A DNA stretch of 64,000 nt from Burkholderiales bacterium (lineage in GTDB: Bacteria; Pseudomonadota; Gammaproteobacteria; Burkholderiales; Burkholderiaceae_C): assembly GCA_026932235.1 (NCBI GenBank), contig JAIXKR010000041.1, forward strand, positions 19,722 to 83,721. The letters are read 5' to 3'. Of this stretch, positions 10,221-20,747 are shown in pieces (the first letter of the stretch is position 1; every line of letters starts with the position of its first letter). The notes under the pieces are model-generated. The model did not search any database. It saw only the letters and a list, made by a program, of their open reading frames with translations, and had not been told where the DNA came from. Made by a program: the position numbers and the translations under genes.

Positions 10221-10266
10221 CGCGCGCCCGCCACGCTTGCGTGCGCTCAACCGTCCCCGTTCGTCC

Positions 10267-10569
10267 ATGGCTTTGAAGTCCACCGTCTACAGGATTGCCC
10301 TGCACCCTCCGGAGACCGAGGAGCGGTTGATGATGCGCGTGCTCGCGCAGGCGCTGAACGCGCCCGGTGACGACACCGACGAGCCCCCGACCTCTGGCAG
10401 CACGACCGCACCGGTGCGCTGTTGCAGTGGATCGAGGTCGGCGATCCCGACGAACGCCGCCTGGCGCGCGATGCCGCTCCATGTGACCGTCCAGGATGGC
10501 ATGGTCTGGGTCGGCGAAGGCGAGCGGCCGGTCGAGTTGCACCCGCAGTCGCTGGCGCTCGCGGCCTGA
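10267..10569 (+). pseudogene. yaeQ: Degenerate yaeQ with internal deletions and a frame change
   Basis: The N-terminus MALKSTVYR and the C-terminal stretch MPLHVTVQDGMVWVGEGERP match YaeQ, a conserved protein of about 180 residues with a PD-(D/E)XK-like fold and no settled role. Only 100 codons remain. The segment after MALKSTVYR jumps straight to HPPETEERLMMRVLAQALNA, so about 20 family residues are missing. A run of five C at 10384-10388 then shifts the frame, with DLWQHDRTGALLQWIEVG readable in another frame. A further block of roughly 70 residues is gone before the tail re-enters the original frame. The open frame is intact but the product cannot fold as YaeQ. Its TGA overlaps the ATG of the S9 peptidase. 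Confidence 0.75.
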
Positions 10570-12734
10570 TGAGCCGACCGCCACGCCGCCGCATTCTCGC
10601 CCTGCTGGGCACCCTCGCCACCCTTTCCTGCCGTGACCTTCGAGCGATGAACCCCGATCTTCAACCCCCGACCCCGCCCGACGATCCCTTCCGGTGGCTC
10701 GAGGAGGTACAGGGCGAACGGGCGCTGGCCTGGGTGCGCGAGCGCAACGCGATCGCCGAGCGCGAGTTGCAGGCGGTTTCCGGCCACGCCGAACGCGAAC
10801 GCGCGATCCTCGAGGTGCTGGACTCGCAGGCGCGCATCCCCGCGGTGCAGCGCGTCGGACCCTGGCTCTACAACCTCTGGCAGGACGCCGCCAACCCGCG
10901 CGGCCTGTGGCGGCGCGCGACGCTGGCCGAGTTCAGGAAGCCCGCGCCGGCCTGGGAGACGGTGCTCGACCTCGACGCGCTGGGCCGCGCCGAAGGCGAG
11001 AACTGGACCTGGGGTGGCGCCACCCTGCTCGGCCCGGCGTACCGGCACGCGCTGCTCTCGCTCTCGCGCGGCGGCGCCGACGCGCACGTGGTGCGCGAGT
11101 TCGACCTCGTCGACAAGCGCTTCGTCGCCAACGGCTTCTTCGTCCCCGAGGCGAAGAGCAGCGTCGAGTGGATCGACGCCGATCATCTCTTCGTCGGCAG
11201 CGATTTCGGCCCGGGCTCGCTCACCGATTCCGGCTATCCGCGCGTCATCCGGCGCTGGCGCCGCGGCCAGCCGCTGGCGCAGGCGCCGGTGGCCTTCGAG
11301 GGCGAAGCCGGCGACGTTGCCGCGAACGCCTTCGTCGACCGCACGCCGGGGTTCGAGCGCAGCGGTTTCGTCCGCGCCACCAGCTTCTACGAGTCGCGGC
11401 TATGGCTGCTGCAGGACGGCAAGCCGGTCGAGGTCGACAAGCCGCTGGACGCCACGCTCTCCTTCTGGGGCGCACACCTGCTGCTGCAACTGCGCAGCGA
11501 CTGGGCGGTCGCCGGGCGGCACTGGCGCGGCGGCAGCCTGCTGCTGTCCGACGCCGCGGCCTACCTGCGCGGGCAGCGCGAGTTCACCGCGCTCTTCGAA
11601 CCCGCGGCGACACGCTCGCTCGAGCGCTTCGCGACGACGCGCACGCAGATCGTGCTCGAGGTCCTCGACACCGTCAGCAGCCGCCTCGAGGCCTGGCGCC
11701 TGGAGTCCGGCGCCCAGGGCGAAGCCCGCTGGCTCCGCCGCGAACTGCCGGCGCCGCCGATGGCCAGCACCTCCATCGCCGCGCTGCACGACCCGCTGCT
11801 GCCCGACGACCCGCTGGCCGAGCAGTTGTGGCTGCGCACGAGCAGCTTCCTCACCCCCGACGCGCTGCAGCTGGCGCGCATCGACAGGGACGGCGACCGC
11901 ATCGAGTCGGTGAAGGCGCTGCCCGCCTTCTTCGACGCCGCCGGAATGCGCGTCGAGCAGCACTTCGCGCGCTCGGCCGACGGCACGCGCGTGCCCTACT
12001 TCGTCGTCTGGCCGAAGACGCCGCGCCGCGACGGCCGCAACCCGACGCTGCTCTACGGCTACGGCGGCTTCGAGGTCTCGCTCACGCCCGCCTACCTCGC
12101 CATCGCCGGACGCACCTGGCTGGAACAGGGCGGTGTCTACGTGCTGGCCAACGTCCGCGGCGGCGGCGAGTTCGGCCCCGCCTGGCACCAGGCTGCCATC
12201 CTCGCGCACAAGCAGCGCAGCTACGACGACTTCGCCGCCGTCGCCGAAGACCTGGTCGCGCGCGGCATCACGCAGGCGCGGCACCTGGGCATCCAGGGCG
12301 GCAGCAACGGCGGCCTGCTCGTGGGCGCGGTGATGCTGCAGCGGCCCGAGCTCTTCGGCGCGGTCGTCTGCCAGGTGCCGCTGCTGGACATGAGGCGCTA
12401 CCACCGACTGCTCGCAGGCGCTTCGTGGATGGCCGAGTACGGCAATCCCGACGATCCGGCGCAATGGGCCTGGATCGCCCGCTACAGCCCCTACCAGAAC
12501 CTGAAGCCGGGCAAGCGCCTGCCCGCGGTGCTCTTCACCACCAGCACGCGCGACGACCGCGTGCACCCGGGCCATGCGCGCAAGATGGCCGCGCGCATGC
12601 TGGCGCTCGGCTACCACCCGCTCTACTGGGAGAACGTCGAGGGCGGACACGGGGGCGCCGCCGACAACGCGCAGCGCGCACGCATGCGCGCGCTCGAGCT
12701 GAGCTTCCTCTGGCGCGAGCTGGCGCCACGCTGA
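10569..12734 (+). CDS. Prolyl oligopeptidase family (S9A) serine peptidase
   Basis: A 721-residue S9 peptidase that cleaves short proline-containing peptides. The N-terminal part is the seven-bladed propeller region and the C-terminal third an alpha/beta hydrolase. S579 sits in the nucleophile motif GGSNGG, D662/D663 in RDDRVHPG and H694 in GGHGG. From ATG 10569, which overlaps the yaeQ remnant stop as TGATG, the first 25 residues include a short hydrophobic stretch with basic residues in front ([15 protein letters not shown]), so export is possible. A second in-frame ATG at 10647 would give a cytosolic form that begins just before the conserved DDPFRWLE motif. I cannot decide between them. 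Confidence 0.9.
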   Translation: MSRPPRRRILALLGTLATLSCRDLRAMNPDLQPPTPPDDPFRWLEEVQGERALAWVRERNAIAERELQAVSGHAERERAILEVLDSQARIPAVQRVGPWLYNLWQDAANPRGLWRRATLAEFRKPAPAWETVLDLDALGRAEGENWTWGGATLLGPAYRHALLSLSRGGADAHVVREFDLVDKRFVANGFFVPEAKSSVEWIDADHLFVGSDFGPGSLTDSGYPRVIRRWRRGQPLAQAPVAFEGEAGDVAANAFVDRTPGFERSGFVRATSFYESRLWLLQDGKPVEVDKPLDATLSFWGAHLLLQLRSDWAVAGRHWRGGSLLLSDAAAYLRGQREFTALFEPAATRSLERFATTRTQIVLEVLDTVSSRLEAWRLESGAQGEARWLRRELPAPPMASTSIAALHDPLLPDDPLAEQLWLRTSSFLTPDALQLARIDRDGDRIESVKALPAFFDAAGMRVEQHFARSADGTRVPYFVVWPKTPRRDGRNPTLLYGYGGFEVSLTPAYLAIAGRTWLEQGGVYVLANVRGGGEFGPAWHQAAILAHKQRSYDDFAAVAEDLVARGITQARHLGIQGGSNGGLLVGAVMLQRPELFGAVVCQVPLLDMRRYHRLLAGASWMAEYGNPDDPAQWAWIARYSPYQNLKPGKRLPAVLFTTSTRDDRVHPGHARKMAARMLALGYHPLYWENVEGGHGGAADNAQRARMRALELSFLWRELAPR

Positions 12735-12759
12735 GCCCGGCGCACCTCCTGACGCCGCC

Positions 12760-13533
12760 ATGCCCCGCTGGATCGAGGACGACGACCCGCTGCCGCCCGG
12801 GCGCAGCGCGCTGGGTCCGGGCGACGAAGCGCCGGGCCTGGTCGCCGTCGGCGGCACCTTATCACCGGCACGCCTGGAGGAGGCCTACCGCAAGGGGCTC
12901 TTCCCCTGGTTCAGCCACGGACAGCCGGTGCTGTGGTGGAGCCCCGAGCCGCGCATGGTGCTGCCGGTGGAGGCGTTCACGCCCAGCCATTCGTTGCGCA
13001 AGACGCTGCGCCGCTTCGCGCGCAGCGGCGGTTGCGAGATCCGCATCGACCACGCCTTCGAGCACGTCATGCGCGCCTGCGCGACCACCCCGCGCGAAGG
13101 CCAGGACGGCACCTGGATCGTGCCGTCGATGATCGAGGCCTACACGCGCTGGCACCGGCTGGGCCGCGTGCACAGCTTCGAGACCTGGATCGACGGCGAA
13201 CTCGTCGGCGGCCTCTACGGCGTCTCGATCGGCCGCATGTTCTTCGGCGAATCGATGTTCTCGCATCGCAGCGACGCTTCCAAGATCGCGCTCGCCGCAC
13301 TCGTCGCCTGGTGCCGCGGCCACGGAGTGCCGCTCATCGACTGTCAACAGCACACGCCGCACCTGGCCAGCCTGGGCGCGCGCACGATCACGCGCACGGC
13401 CTTCGAGGCGCACCTGGCGCAAGTCCTCGACGCCGAGTCCGCGTTCGATTGGACCTATGATTCCGCGACGTGGCGCCACCTGCTGCAGGCCGAGCCGGCC
13501 CGCGCCGGCGCCGCACCCCGGGAAGATTCGTGA
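12760..13533 (+). CDS. aat: Leucyl/phenylalanyl-tRNA--protein transferase
   Basis: Aat adds Leu or Phe from aminoacyl-tRNA to proteins with N-terminal Arg or Lys, making them substrates of ClpS/ClpAP. The 257-residue protein has the family hallmarks: the N-terminal stretch [14 protein letters not shown], the KGLFPWF motif, [18 protein letters not shown] near residues 150-167, and [14 protein letters not shown]. The gene starts 25 bases after the S9 peptidase stop. It overlaps the downstream bpt gene by four bases (GTGA), so the two N-degron transferases are translationally coupled. Confidence 0.97.
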   Translation: MPRWIEDDDPLPPGRSALGPGDEAPGLVAVGGTLSPARLEEAYRKGLFPWFSHGQPVLWWSPEPRMVLPVEAFTPSHSLRKTLRRFARSGGCEIRIDHAFEHVMRACATTPREGQDGTWIVPSMIEAYTRWHRLGRVHSFETWIDGELVGGLYGVSIGRMFFGESMFSHRSDASKIALAALVAWCRGHGVPLIDCQQHTPHLASLGARTITRTAFEAHLAQVLDAESAFDWTYDSATWRHLLQAEPARAGAAPREDS

Positions 13534-14267
13534 CGCACCCGAAAGAGCTTCCGCTTTCGTCGCTGCAGTTCTACGCCACCGCGCCCTACCCCTGCAGCTA
13601 CCTGCCCGGGCGCCAGGCGCGTTCGCAGGTCGCCACGCCCAGCCACCTGATCCATGCCGATGCCTATTCGGCGCTTGTCGGGGCGGGCTTCCGGCGCAGC
13701 GGGATGTTCACCTACCGGCCCCACTGCGAGGGCTGCCGCGCCTGCGTGCCGATACGCATCCCGGTGGCGCACTTCCAACCCGCGCGCAGCCAGCGCCGCG
13801 CGCGCGCGCAGCACGATTCGCTGCACGCGCGCGTGCTGCGCCTGTGCTTCATGCCCGAGCACTACCAGCTCTACCTGCGCTACCAGTCGGGGCGCCACAG
13901 CGGCGGTGGCATGGACCAGGACAGCGTCGACCAGTACACGCAGTTCCTGCTGCAAAGCCGCGTCAACTCGCGCCTGGTCGAATTCCGCGAGCCCGGCACC
14001 GGCGGCGAGCCCGGCGCGCTGCGCATGGTCGCCATCCTCGACGTGCTCGCCGACGGCCTCTCGGCCGTCTACACCTTCTACGAGCCCGACGCGCAGGCCA
14101 GCTACGGCACCTACTGCGTGCTCTGGCAGATCGAGCAGACGCGCCAGTTGCGCCTGCCCTACGTCTACCTCGGCTACTGGATCGAGCACAGCCCGAAGAT
14201 GGCCTACAAGGCACGCTTTCGGCCGCACCAACTGCTCATCGACGGCCGCTGGCAGGACGCGGCTTGA
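13530..14267 (+). CDS. bpt: Aspartate/glutamate leucyltransferase
   Basis: Bpt transfers Leu from leucyl-tRNA onto N-terminal Asp or Glu, the second bacterial N-degron tagging route feeding ClpS/ClpAP. The 245-residue protein starts at GTG 13530, inside the aat stop (GTGA). This start fits the family N-terminus ([21 protein letters not shown]), while the longer open frame upstream lies within aat. The N-terminal domain carries the conserved [12 protein letters not shown] cysteine motif, and the C-terminal acyltransferase-like domain has [15 protein letters not shown]. Such aat-bpt pairs are common in proteobacteria. Confidence 0.96.
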   Translation: MTHPKELPLSSLQFYATAPYPCSYLPGRQARSQVATPSHLIHADAYSALVGAGFRRSGMFTYRPHCEGCRACVPIRIPVAHFQPARSQRRARAQHDSLHARVLRLCFMPEHYQLYLRYQSGRHSGGGMDQDSVDQYTQFLLQSRVNSRLVEFREPGTGGEPGALRMVAILDVLADGLSAVYTFYEPDAQASYGTYCVLWQIEQTRQLRLPYVYLGYWIEHSPKMAYKARFRPHQLLIDGRWQDAA

Positions 14268-14640
14268 GGGCGCGCCGGCCGCGCGCAGGTCAACATGCGC
14301 AGCGGCCCCGGAACCCGTTTCGAGATCCCGTGGAATCTCGCGCGCGGCTACCCGCTGCAGGTGCTGGCGCGCAGCCAGGGCTGGATCAAGGTGCGCGATT
14401 TCGAGAACGACGTGGGCTGGGTGCTGGCGCGGCTGACCTCGCGCAAGCCGCATCTCGTGGTCAAGACCGAGGTGCTCAACCTGCGGCGGGGCCCGGGCAC
14501 CGGGCACCGGGCACCGCATCGTCGGCCAGGCGGCCTACGGCGAGGTGCTGCGCACGCTCGAGCACAAGGGCATCTGGGTGCACGTGGGGCGCCAGCCCGA
14601 CGGCCCCGGCGGCTGGGTCGCACTGCCGCAGGAGATGTAG
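14268..14640 (+). pseudogene. Broken SH3b-domain protein (lost 5' end, 7-bp repeat frameshift)
   Basis: Two bacterial SH3 domains are readable: NMRSGPGTRFEIPWNLARGY onward in one frame, and from RIVGQAAYGEVLRTLEHKG to the TAG at 14638 in another. Such proteins are normally exported and about 150 residues long. Here no start codon with a signal peptide precedes the first domain: the frame runs straight out of the bpt stop, and the first ATG (14295) lies inside the domain. The frame is lost at three tandem copies of CGGGCAC (14494-14514); with two copies both domains would read in one frame. The gene therefore has two independent lesions. Confidence 0.75.
14494..14514 (+). repeat. Tandem 7-bp repeat, three copies of CGGGCAC
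   Basis: Three perfect head-to-tail copies lie inside the SH3b gene, at the codons for the RGPGT motif of the second domain. Each copy shifts the frame by one base, so copy number sets whether the two halves are read together: two copies are in frame, three are not. Replication slippage is the simplest origin; an assembly error is also possible. Confidence 0.8.
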
Positions 14641-14867
14641 CGCTGGTGGTCGAGGACCGCGCCGTGACGGTCCTTCTCGTCGACGTCGCCGCAAACGCAG
14701 ACCACGGGCGAGCCCTCGGCCTGGGCGACGACGGAATGTCCGAACTCGGCCCGGCCGGGTTCCTTCAGCCGACTGCGGATGAGGTTCTGGTTGAAGCTCA
14801 GCCACCCGGCCTCGCTCTCCTTGTTCACGCTCCAGTCGCCGCCGCAGGCCGCCCCGGCATCCGCCCA
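14631..14867 (-). pseudogene. Fragment of a small secreted protein gene
   Basis: On the minus strand about 79 codons read as a coherent protein segment starting WADAGAACGGDWSVNKE and ending LDHQRYIS. A motif of the form PVVCxCGDVxxKxxxGxxxxxQRYI resembles a family of short exported proteobacterial proteins with a PVVCGxVNAKNSFGG-type motif; I recall this only as a pattern. The start looks like the end of a signal peptide (WADAGA), but no signal peptide or start codon precedes it in frame. After QRYIS the frame runs into the antisense of the SH3b remnant with no homology. Both ends therefore look lost. Confidence 0.45.
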
Positions 14868-14929
14868 TGAAGGGACGGCGGGGCGCAGCCGACCGCAGCA
14901 AGCGGTAGTTGTTGGCGGGCCCGGGTGGC

Positions 14930-16621
14930 TCAGTCGCCGAGCCAGCGCCAGCGGCCGTCGGCCTGCTCGACCGCGCGCGCGTCCTCGCGCAGCTTGATCA
15001 GGTGCGCCAGCAGCGAGCGTCGCGCCACCGGGAACAGCTGCGGCGGGGTGTCGGCATAGACCTGCGGCAGCATCTCGTCGAGCTGCGCCTGGCCGTGCGC
15101 GCGCAAGGCCTCGACGACCCTGGCCTCGCGGCGCAGGCGATGCGCGATGAGCGCGCGCAGCACGGCGTGCGGCTCGGCGACGAGAAAGCCGTGCCCGGGC
15201 GCAAGCCACTGCAGGTCTTCGTCCAGCAGCGCCTGCAGGCTGCGAAGATAGGCCGCCATGTCGCCATCGGGGGGATCGATGACCACGGTCGAGCCCTGCA
15301 TGACGTGGTCGCCGGTGAAGAGCAGCTTCTCCTGCTCGAGCAACCAGCACACGTGATTGGAGGCGTGCCCGGGCGTGTGGATGGCGCGCAGCGTGCAGCC
15401 TTCGCCGAGGAAGAGGCACTCGCCGTCCACCGGCTCGCGCGTGGGCGCGAAGTCGCTGTCCTGACCCTGGGCGTGCGTCGGCCTGCGGCCCAGGACGACG
15501 GCGCCGAAGGCCGCCGCCGCGGCCGCCGCACCCGGGCTGTGGTCGCGATGCGTGTGCGTGGCGAGCACCCAGCGCACGGGGCCGGGCGCAGCGGCCTGCA
15601 GCGCCGCCAGGTGCAGCGGGTCGGCCGGACCGGGATCGATCAGCGCCCAGCGGTCGGCCTGCGGGTCGCCGACGAAGTAGCTGTTCGTGCCCGGCCCGGT
15701 CATCACCCCCGGGTTGGGCGCGGTGACGCGCAGGATGCGTGGCGACAGGCGCACCGGCTGCCCGGCGACGAGCTCGGCCATGACGTCGTGCGCAAGTCCC
15801 TCGGGATCGAGCCTGCAGACCTCGGCGAAGGCGAGATGGTCGGGCACGACGATGGTCGGCCCCTTGCGCGTGCGCGCATGGCGCGGCATCACGAGCGGCA
15901 GCGGCGCCGGTCGCGCCGCCGCCGCGGCCAGGGCGGCGTCGACGTCGGCGAAGGCGGCCAGCTCCTGCAGCGTGCGCCGCGTCACCGGAAAGAGCTTGTA
16001 GCCGCGCGCAGGCTCGAGGGCAGCCGCAGGCGGCAGCCACATCAGCTCCAGCGCCTCGCCGGCGTCGGCCTGCGCCGCCTGGGCGGCGGGCGCGGGGGCG
16101 ATGAAGAAGCGCGTGTCGAAGCGCGTGGGCGTGCCCGGCGGCGTCAGCCAGTGGCTGAAGGCCTGCAGGCGGCGCAGATCCAGCCGCAGGCCCAGTGCCG
16201 TGCAGGCTTGCGCGAGCGTCGCCTGGCGCTGCTGCAGGCGACTGCGCCACGTGCTCCAGGCCGCTGCCGGACGGGCCGGCTCTCCGTCTTCGCCGCAGGC
16301 CAGCAGCAGGCCGACCTCCTCGAAGGTTTCGCGCAAGGCCGCGAGCGCGTGCTCGAGCATGCCGCCATGCAGGCCGAAGCGCGCGCTCAGGACGGCATCG
16401 CTGCTGCCCTCGACCAGGGCCGAGGCCTCGCCGTCCCCCGCCTCCAGCACGCCGCCGGGGAAGACGACGGCGCCGCTGAGCCAGTCGCGCGCGCGCTCGG
16501 CGCGGCGCAGCAGCAGCACCTCGAGCCCGGCCTGGCCATCGCGCACGAGCAGCAGCGAGGCGGCGCGGCGCGCGTCCGTGGCCGGCCGCGCCGCCGCCGG
16601 ATCGATGCGGCTGCCGTTCAT
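14930..16621 (-). CDS. Nudix hydrolase fused to a metallo-beta-lactamase-fold hydrolase
   Basis: A 563-residue two-domain protein. Residues about 20-250 form a Nudix domain with a stretched Nudix box: GGVLEAGD near 57-63 and RETFEE at 97-102, separated by an insertion. Residues about 280-530 form a metallo-beta-lactamase fold with the metal motif THTHRDH (H356, H358, D360, H361), a later HTPGHASNH and FTGDHVM. The likely substrates are acyl-CoA or CoA derivatives, because the gene overlaps the upstream CoA-transferase family gene by four bases (ATGA) and the Nudix part resembles CoA-type members; this is inference. The start is the ATG at 16621. Confidence 0.85.
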   Translation of the reverse strand: MNGSRIDPAAARPATDARRAASLLLVRDGQAGLEVLLLRRAERARDWLSGAVVFPGGVLEAGDGEASALVEGSSDAVLSARFGLHGGMLEHALAALRETFEEVGLLLACGEDGEPARPAAAWSTWRSRLQQRQATLAQACTALGLRLDLRRLQAFSHWLTPPGTPTRFDTRFFIAPAPAAQAAQADAGEALELMWLPPAAALEPARGYKLFPVTRRTLQELAAFADVDAALAAAAARPAPLPLVMPRHARTRKGPTIVVPDHLAFAEVCRLDPEGLAHDVMAELVAGQPVRLSPRILRVTAPNPGVMTGPGTNSYFVGDPQADRWALIDPGPADPLHLAALQAAAPGPVRWVLATHTHRDHSPGAAAAAAAFGAVVLGRRPTHAQGQDSDFAPTREPVDGECLFLGEGCTLRAIHTPGHASNHVCWLLEQEKLLFTGDHVMQGSTVVIDPPDGDMAAYLRSLQALLDEDLQWLAPGHGFLVAEPHAVLRALIAHRLRREARVVEALRAHGQAQLDEMLPQVYADTPPQLFPVARRSLLAHLIKLREDARAVEQADGRWRWLGD

Positions 16622-17778
16622 GCCGCCTCCGCGGCCTGCAGCGCGCTGCCCGCAGCGAGCAGCGCCTCGATGGCGGCAGCGTCCAGACCGGCCTCGGCGA
16701 GCACGACGCGCGTGTGCTCGCCCACGCGCGGCGCCGGGCGCGGCGCGTCGACGCCGCTGCGCGCAAAGCGCGGCGCGGGCGCCGGCTGCAGGCTGCCTTC
16801 GACCTCGACGAAGGCCGCGCGCGCCTGCGCGTGGCGGTGCCGCGGCGCCTCGTCGAAATCGAGCACGGGCGCAAAGCAGGCATCGCTGCCTTCGAGCAGG
16901 CTGCACCACTCTTCGCGCGTCTTCGTCTTCATGAGCGCCGTAATCGCCGCGCGCAGCGCCGGCCACTGCGCGCGCTCGTATTGCAGGGGCACGAAGCGCT
17001 CCTCCAGCCCGGCACGCCGCGCGAACTCGGCGAAGAACTTGGGCTCGACCGCAGCCAGCGCCACCCAGCGACCGTCGGCGGTCTCGTAGCTGTCGTAGAA
17101 GGGTGCGCCGCCGTCGAGCAGGTTCTCGCCGCGCGGCGCATCCCACTGGCCGGCGGCATGCAGGCCGTAGAAGAAGCCGGCAAGCGAGGCCGCGCCGTCG
17201 ACCATCGCCGCGTCCACCACCTGGCCCTGCCCCGAACGCTGGCGCTCGAAGAGCGCGGCCAGCACGCCCAGGACCAGATAGAGCGCGCCACCACCGTAGT
17301 CGCCCACCAGGTTCAGCGGCGCCAGGGGACGCCCGCCACGCGGGCCGATGGCGTGCAGCGCACCGCTGAGCGCGATGTAGTTGAGGTCGTGCCCAGCGGC
17401 CGCGGCCAGCGGCCCGCTCTGCCCGAAACCGGTCATGCGGCCGTAGACCAGGCGCGGGTTGCGCGCGCGGCAATCCTCGGGCCCGAGGCCGAGCTTCTCC
17501 ATCACGCCCGGGCGCAGGCCTTCGAGCAGCACGTCGGCGCCGACCGCAAGCTGCAGCACGGCCGCGCGCGCCGCCGGCGCCTTCAGGTCCAGCGCCAGCG
17601 AGCGCCGGCTGCGGCCGTGCACGTCGTGCCGACGCGGGAACGGCACGCCCAGGCCGCTGGCCTCGGTGCGATCCACGCGCACGACCTCGGCGCCGAGGTC
17701 GGCGAGCAGCGTCGCCGCCATCGGCACCGGGCCGATGCCGGCCATCTCGATCACCTTCAGTCCGTGCAAGGGTCCCAT
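16618..17778 (-). CDS. Alpha-methylacyl-CoA racemase-like CaiB/BaiF family protein
   Basis: A class III CoA-transferase family protein of 386 residues. Its residues fit the racemase branch, which inverts the 2-methyl centre of branched acyl-CoA esters for beta-oxidation: GHDLNY with H130 and D131, and NLVGDYGGG with D160, correspond to the catalytic His and Asp of mycobacterial MCR. The N-terminal [13 protein letters not shown] and the R-V-D-R stretch are family hallmarks. The start is ATG 17778, with a 60-base divergent gap to the EamA gene. It is translationally coupled to the Nudix/MBL fusion gene, suggesting a shared acyl-CoA metabolic role. Confidence 0.9.
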   Translation of the reverse strand: MGPLHGLKVIEMAGIGPVPMAATLLADLGAEVVRVDRTEASGLGVPFPRRHDVHGRSRRSLALDLKAPAARAAVLQLAVGADVLLEGLRPGVMEKLGLGPEDCRARNPRLVYGRMTGFGQSGPLAAAAGHDLNYIALSGALHAIGPRGGRPLAPLNLVGDYGGGALYLVLGVLAALFERQRSGQGQVVDAAMVDGAASLAGFFYGLHAAGQWDAPRGENLLDGGAPFYDSYETADGRWVALAAVEPKFFAEFARRAGLEERFVPLQYERAQWPALRAAITALMKTKTREEWCSLLEGSDACFAPVLDFDEAPRHRHAQARAAFVEVEGSLQPAPAPRFARSGVDAPRPAPRVGEHTRVVLAEAGLDAAAIEALLAAGSALQAAEAA

Positions 17779-17838
17779 CGCGTGCGCATTCCGGTGGTTG
17801 TCAGGCGCCCGAGTGTGCCGCAGGCCAGAATCGCAGCC

Positions 17839-18735
17839 ATGAACGCGGCCTGGATGATGGTGCTGTCGTCGCTGCTGTTCGCGACCATGAGCGTGTGCGT
17901 GAAGCTCGCCTCGGCGAGCTACGGGCCCGGCGAGATCGTCTTCTACCGCGGTCTCGTCGGGGCGCTGGCGATCGGCGTCATCGTCCGTGCGCGCGGAGGC
18001 ACGCTGAGGACGCCGGTGCCGGGAATGCACCTCGGGCGCAGCGCCGCGGGCGTCGCGGCGATGGCGCTGTGGTTCTACGCGCTGGGCGGCCTGCCGCTGG
18101 CCACGGCGACGACGCTCAACTACATGTCCTCGGTTTGGATGGCGCTCTTCCTCATCGGCGGCGCCGTCATGTTCGGTGCGCGCCGCGTCGAAGGCCTGTT
18201 GTTGACGGCCGTGCTGCTGGGCTTTGCCGGCGTGGCGCTGGTGTTGCGCCCCTCGATGGACGAGAGCCAGGTCTGGCCGGCGCTTGCGGGTGTGCTCTCG
18301 GGCGTCCTGGCGGCGCTGGCCTATCTGCAGCTGACCGCACTCGGGCGCGTCGGCGAACCCGAGGAGCGCACCGTCTTCTACTTCAACGTCGGCAGCATGG
18401 TGCTGGGTGGCTTGCTCGCGCTCGGGCAGGGCCTCGGCAGGCACAGCGTGCGCGGCGCGCTGCTGCTGCTGGCCACCGGCGTGCTCGCCGCCGCCGCGCA
18501 GATGCTGCTGACGCGCGCCTATACCGTCGGCCGCCCGCTCTCCAACGCCGTGCTGCAGTACCTGGGAATCCTGTTCGCGTTCGTCTACGGCGTGCTGCTC
18601 TTCGACGAAGGCATCACGGCCACGGCGGTGGCCGGTGTCGCGCTGATCATCACGGCCGGGCTCATGAGCACGCGCGCGCGGGCACGCGCACCCGAGCCCG
18701 AGGACACGCGCGGGCGCGATCCCCACGCCGGCTGA
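17839..18735 (+). CDS. EamA/DMT-family membrane exporter
   Basis: A 298-residue integral membrane protein with about ten hydrophobic segments arranged as two EamA repeats, the layout of drug/metabolite transporters. The N-terminal half starts [25 protein letters not shown], and the second repeat starts near [20 protein letters not shown]. The C-terminal 20 residues are charged and cytoplasmic. Members export amino acids, metabolites or drugs; the substrate cannot be told from sequence. It is divergent from the racemase gene with a 60-base gap that must hold both promoters. Confidence 0.88.
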   Translation: MNAAWMMVLSSLLFATMSVCVKLASASYGPGEIVFYRGLVGALAIGVIVRARGGTLRTPVPGMHLGRSAAGVAAMALWFYALGGLPLATATTLNYMSSVWMALFLIGGAVMFGARRVEGLLLTAVLLGFAGVALVLRPSMDESQVWPALAGVLSGVLAALAYLQLTALGRVGEPEERTVFYFNVGSMVLGGLLALGQGLGRHSVRGALLLLATGVLAAAAQMLLTRAYTVGRPLSNAVLQYLGILFAFVYGVLLFDEGITATAVAGVALIITAGLMSTRARARAPEPEDTRGRDPHAG

Positions 18736-18907
18736 CCGGCAGCCGGCACGCCGAGGGCGGCACGCGCTTCGGTACGGACACCTCGTCCGCGTCAGGTGGT
18801 GCTGGCAGAATCGCGGCTCACCCTCATCGCGTCGGCCGCCGACCGCCACGCCGGGCCGCAGCACACGTTCACGCCCTTCATCCCTTCGAGCAGAGCCTCC
18901 ATCGCCC

Positions 18908-19459
18908 ATGACGACCTCGCCGCCGCAGCAACCCAGCCAGCGCGAGCTCGGCCGCCACGCCTACAGCCGCGAGGAACTGCTGGCCTGCGGGCGCGGCGAG
19001 CTCTTCGGTCCGGGCAACGCACGGCTGCCGCTGCCCGACATGCTGATGTTCGACCGCATCGTGCACATCGACGATCACGGCGGCGCGCACGGCAAGGGCT
19101 GCATCGAGGCCGAGCTCGACATCCGCCCCGATCTCTGGTTCTTCGGCTGTCACTTCGAGACCGATCCGGTGATGCCCGGCTGCCTGGGTCTGGATGCCCT
19201 GTGGCAACTGGTCGGCTTCTGGCTCGGCTGGCGCGGCAATCCCGGACGGGGGCGTGCGCTCGGCGCGGGCGAGATCAAGTTCTTCGGCCAGGTGCTGCCC
19301 ACGGTGGGCACGGTACGCTACCGGCTGGACCTCAAGCGCGTGATCGAGCGCAAGCTGGTAATGGGGATCGCCGACGGGCACGTCTTCGCCGACGAGCGCG
19401 AGATCTACACCGCGACCGACCTCAAGGTCGGCCTCTTCACTTCGACCGAGGAATTCTGA
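18908..19459 (+). CDS. fabA: 3-hydroxydecanoyl-ACP dehydratase/isomerase FabA
   Basis: FabA dehydrates 3-hydroxydecanoyl-ACP and isomerises the trans-2 to the cis-3 double bond, the branch point to unsaturated fatty acids. The 183-residue protein has the hot-dog fold motif [19 protein letters not shown], carrying the catalytic His and Asp, and [13 protein letters not shown]. The gene overlaps fabB by one base (TGATG), so the two are coupled. The preceding 172-base gap holds no gene; a promoter is expected there, but I see no strong -35/-10 pair. Confidence 0.97.
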   Translation: MTTSPPQQPSQRELGRHAYSREELLACGRGELFGPGNARLPLPDMLMFDRIVHIDDHGGAHGKGCIEAELDIRPDLWFFGCHFETDPVMPGCLGLDALWQLVGFWLGWRGNPGRGRALGAGEIKFFGQVLPTVGTVRYRLDLKRVIERKLVMGIADGHVFADEREIYTATDLKVGLFTSTEEF

Positions 19460-20673
19460 TGCAACGGGTGGTCGTCACCGGCCTGGGCATCGTCTCGAGC
19501 CTGGGCAACAACGTCGACGAGGTGTTGGCCAGCCTGCGCGAAGGGCGTTCGGGCATCCGCTTCAATCCCGCCTACGCCGAGCGCGGCCTGCGCTGCCGCA
19601 TCAGCGGCCGCCCGACGCTCGAGCTGGAATCGGTGATCGATCGGCGCACGCTGCGCTTCATGGGCGACGCCGCGGGCTACGCCTTCGTCTCGATGCAGCA
19701 GGCGATCGCGAGCTCGGGGCTCACGCCGCAGCAGGTCTCCAATCCGCGCACCGGGCTCGTCGCCGGCAGCGGCGGGGCCTCCAGCTTCAACCAGGTATGG
19801 GCGGCCGACACGCTGCGCACCAAGGGCATCAAGCGCGTCGGCCCGTTCATGGTCACGCGCACGATGGGCAGCACGGTCTCGGCCTGCCTGGCGACCAGCT
19901 GCGCGATCAAGGGCGTCAACTACTCGATCAGCTCGGCCTGCGCGACCAGCGCGCACTGCATCGGCCACGCCGCACAGCTCATTGCCTGGGGCCAGCAGGA
20001 CGTCGTCTTCGCTGGCGGCGGCGAGGAGGAGAGCTGGGAGCTCTCGATGCTCTTCGACGCCATGAACGCGATGTCGAGCAACTACAACGACCGGCCCGAG
20101 CAGGCCTCGCGCGCCTTCGACGTCGACCGCGACGGCTTCGTCATCGCCGGCGGCGGCGGCATGCTGGTGCTGGAGTCGCTGGAACACGCACAAGCGCGCG
20201 GCGCCACCATCCTCGCCGAACTGGTCGGCTACGGCGCCACCTCCGACGGGCACGACATGGTCGCACCCTCCGGCGAAGGCGCGGTGCGCTGCATGCAGCA
20301 GGCCATCGCCACGGCGAAGCGACCGGTGGACTACATCAACGCGCACGGCACCTCGACGCCGGTCGGGGACGTCGCCGAGCTCGCTGCCGTGCGCCAGGTC
20401 TTCGGCAGCCGACTGCCGGCGATCAGCTCGACGAAATCGCTCTCGGGCCACTCGCTGGGCGCGGCCGGGGCGCAGGAGGCGATCTACTCGCTGCTGATGC
20501 TGCAGCACGGCTTCGCCGCGGCCTCGGCCAACATCGAGAACCTCGACCCCGCGGCCGAGGGCATGCCGGTGCTGCGCGAGCGGCGGGACGCGCCGATGCA
20601 CACGGTGATGTCCAACAGCTTCGGCTTCGGTGGCACCAATGCCGCGCTGGTCTTCGGCCGCTTCGAGGATTGA
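19459..20673 (+). CDS. fabB: Beta-ketoacyl-ACP synthase I FabB
   Basis: FabB elongates the cis-3-decenoyl-ACP made by FabA, completing the anaerobic unsaturated fatty acid route. The 404-residue thiolase-fold protein has the nucleophile C161 in [12 protein letters not shown], then the histidine motifs HGTSTPVGD and [13 protein letters not shown] of the Cys-His-His triad, and the C-terminal [16 protein letters not shown] 19459 overlaps the fabA stop. The start and length are those of FabB rather than FabF. Confidence 0.97.
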   Translation: MQRVVVTGLGIVSSLGNNVDEVLASLREGRSGIRFNPAYAERGLRCRISGRPTLELESVIDRRTLRFMGDAAGYAFVSMQQAIASSGLTPQQVSNPRTGLVAGSGGASSFNQVWAADTLRTKGIKRVGPFMVTRTMGSTVSACLATSCAIKGVNYSISSACATSAHCIGHAAQLIAWGQQDVVFAGGGEEESWELSMLFDAMNAMSSNYNDRPEQASRAFDVDRDGFVIAGGGGMLVLESLEHAQARGATILAELVGYGATSDGHDMVAPSGEGAVRCMQQAIATAKRPVDYINAHGTSTPVGDVAELAAVRQVFGSRLPAISSTKSLSGHSLGAAGAQEAIYSLLMLQHGFAAASANIENLDPAAEGMPVLRERRDAPMHTVMSNSFGFGGTNAALVFGRFED

Positions 20674-20747
20674 GACGGACGCGCGCTGCGCGGCGCATTC
20701 GCCGTAGACTGGCCACCGACCTGGACGACACGCGAAAGGAGTAAGGC

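Noticed and set aside
14494-14514. Tandem 7-mers as a CRISPR or regulatory repeat
   Set aside because: Units are far too short, have no spacers and lie inside a coding remnant.
17471-18909. Open frame upstream of the racemase ATG
   Set aside because: It lies antisense to the EamA gene and is His/Arg/Gln-rich; family homology begins only at MGPLHGLKV (17778).
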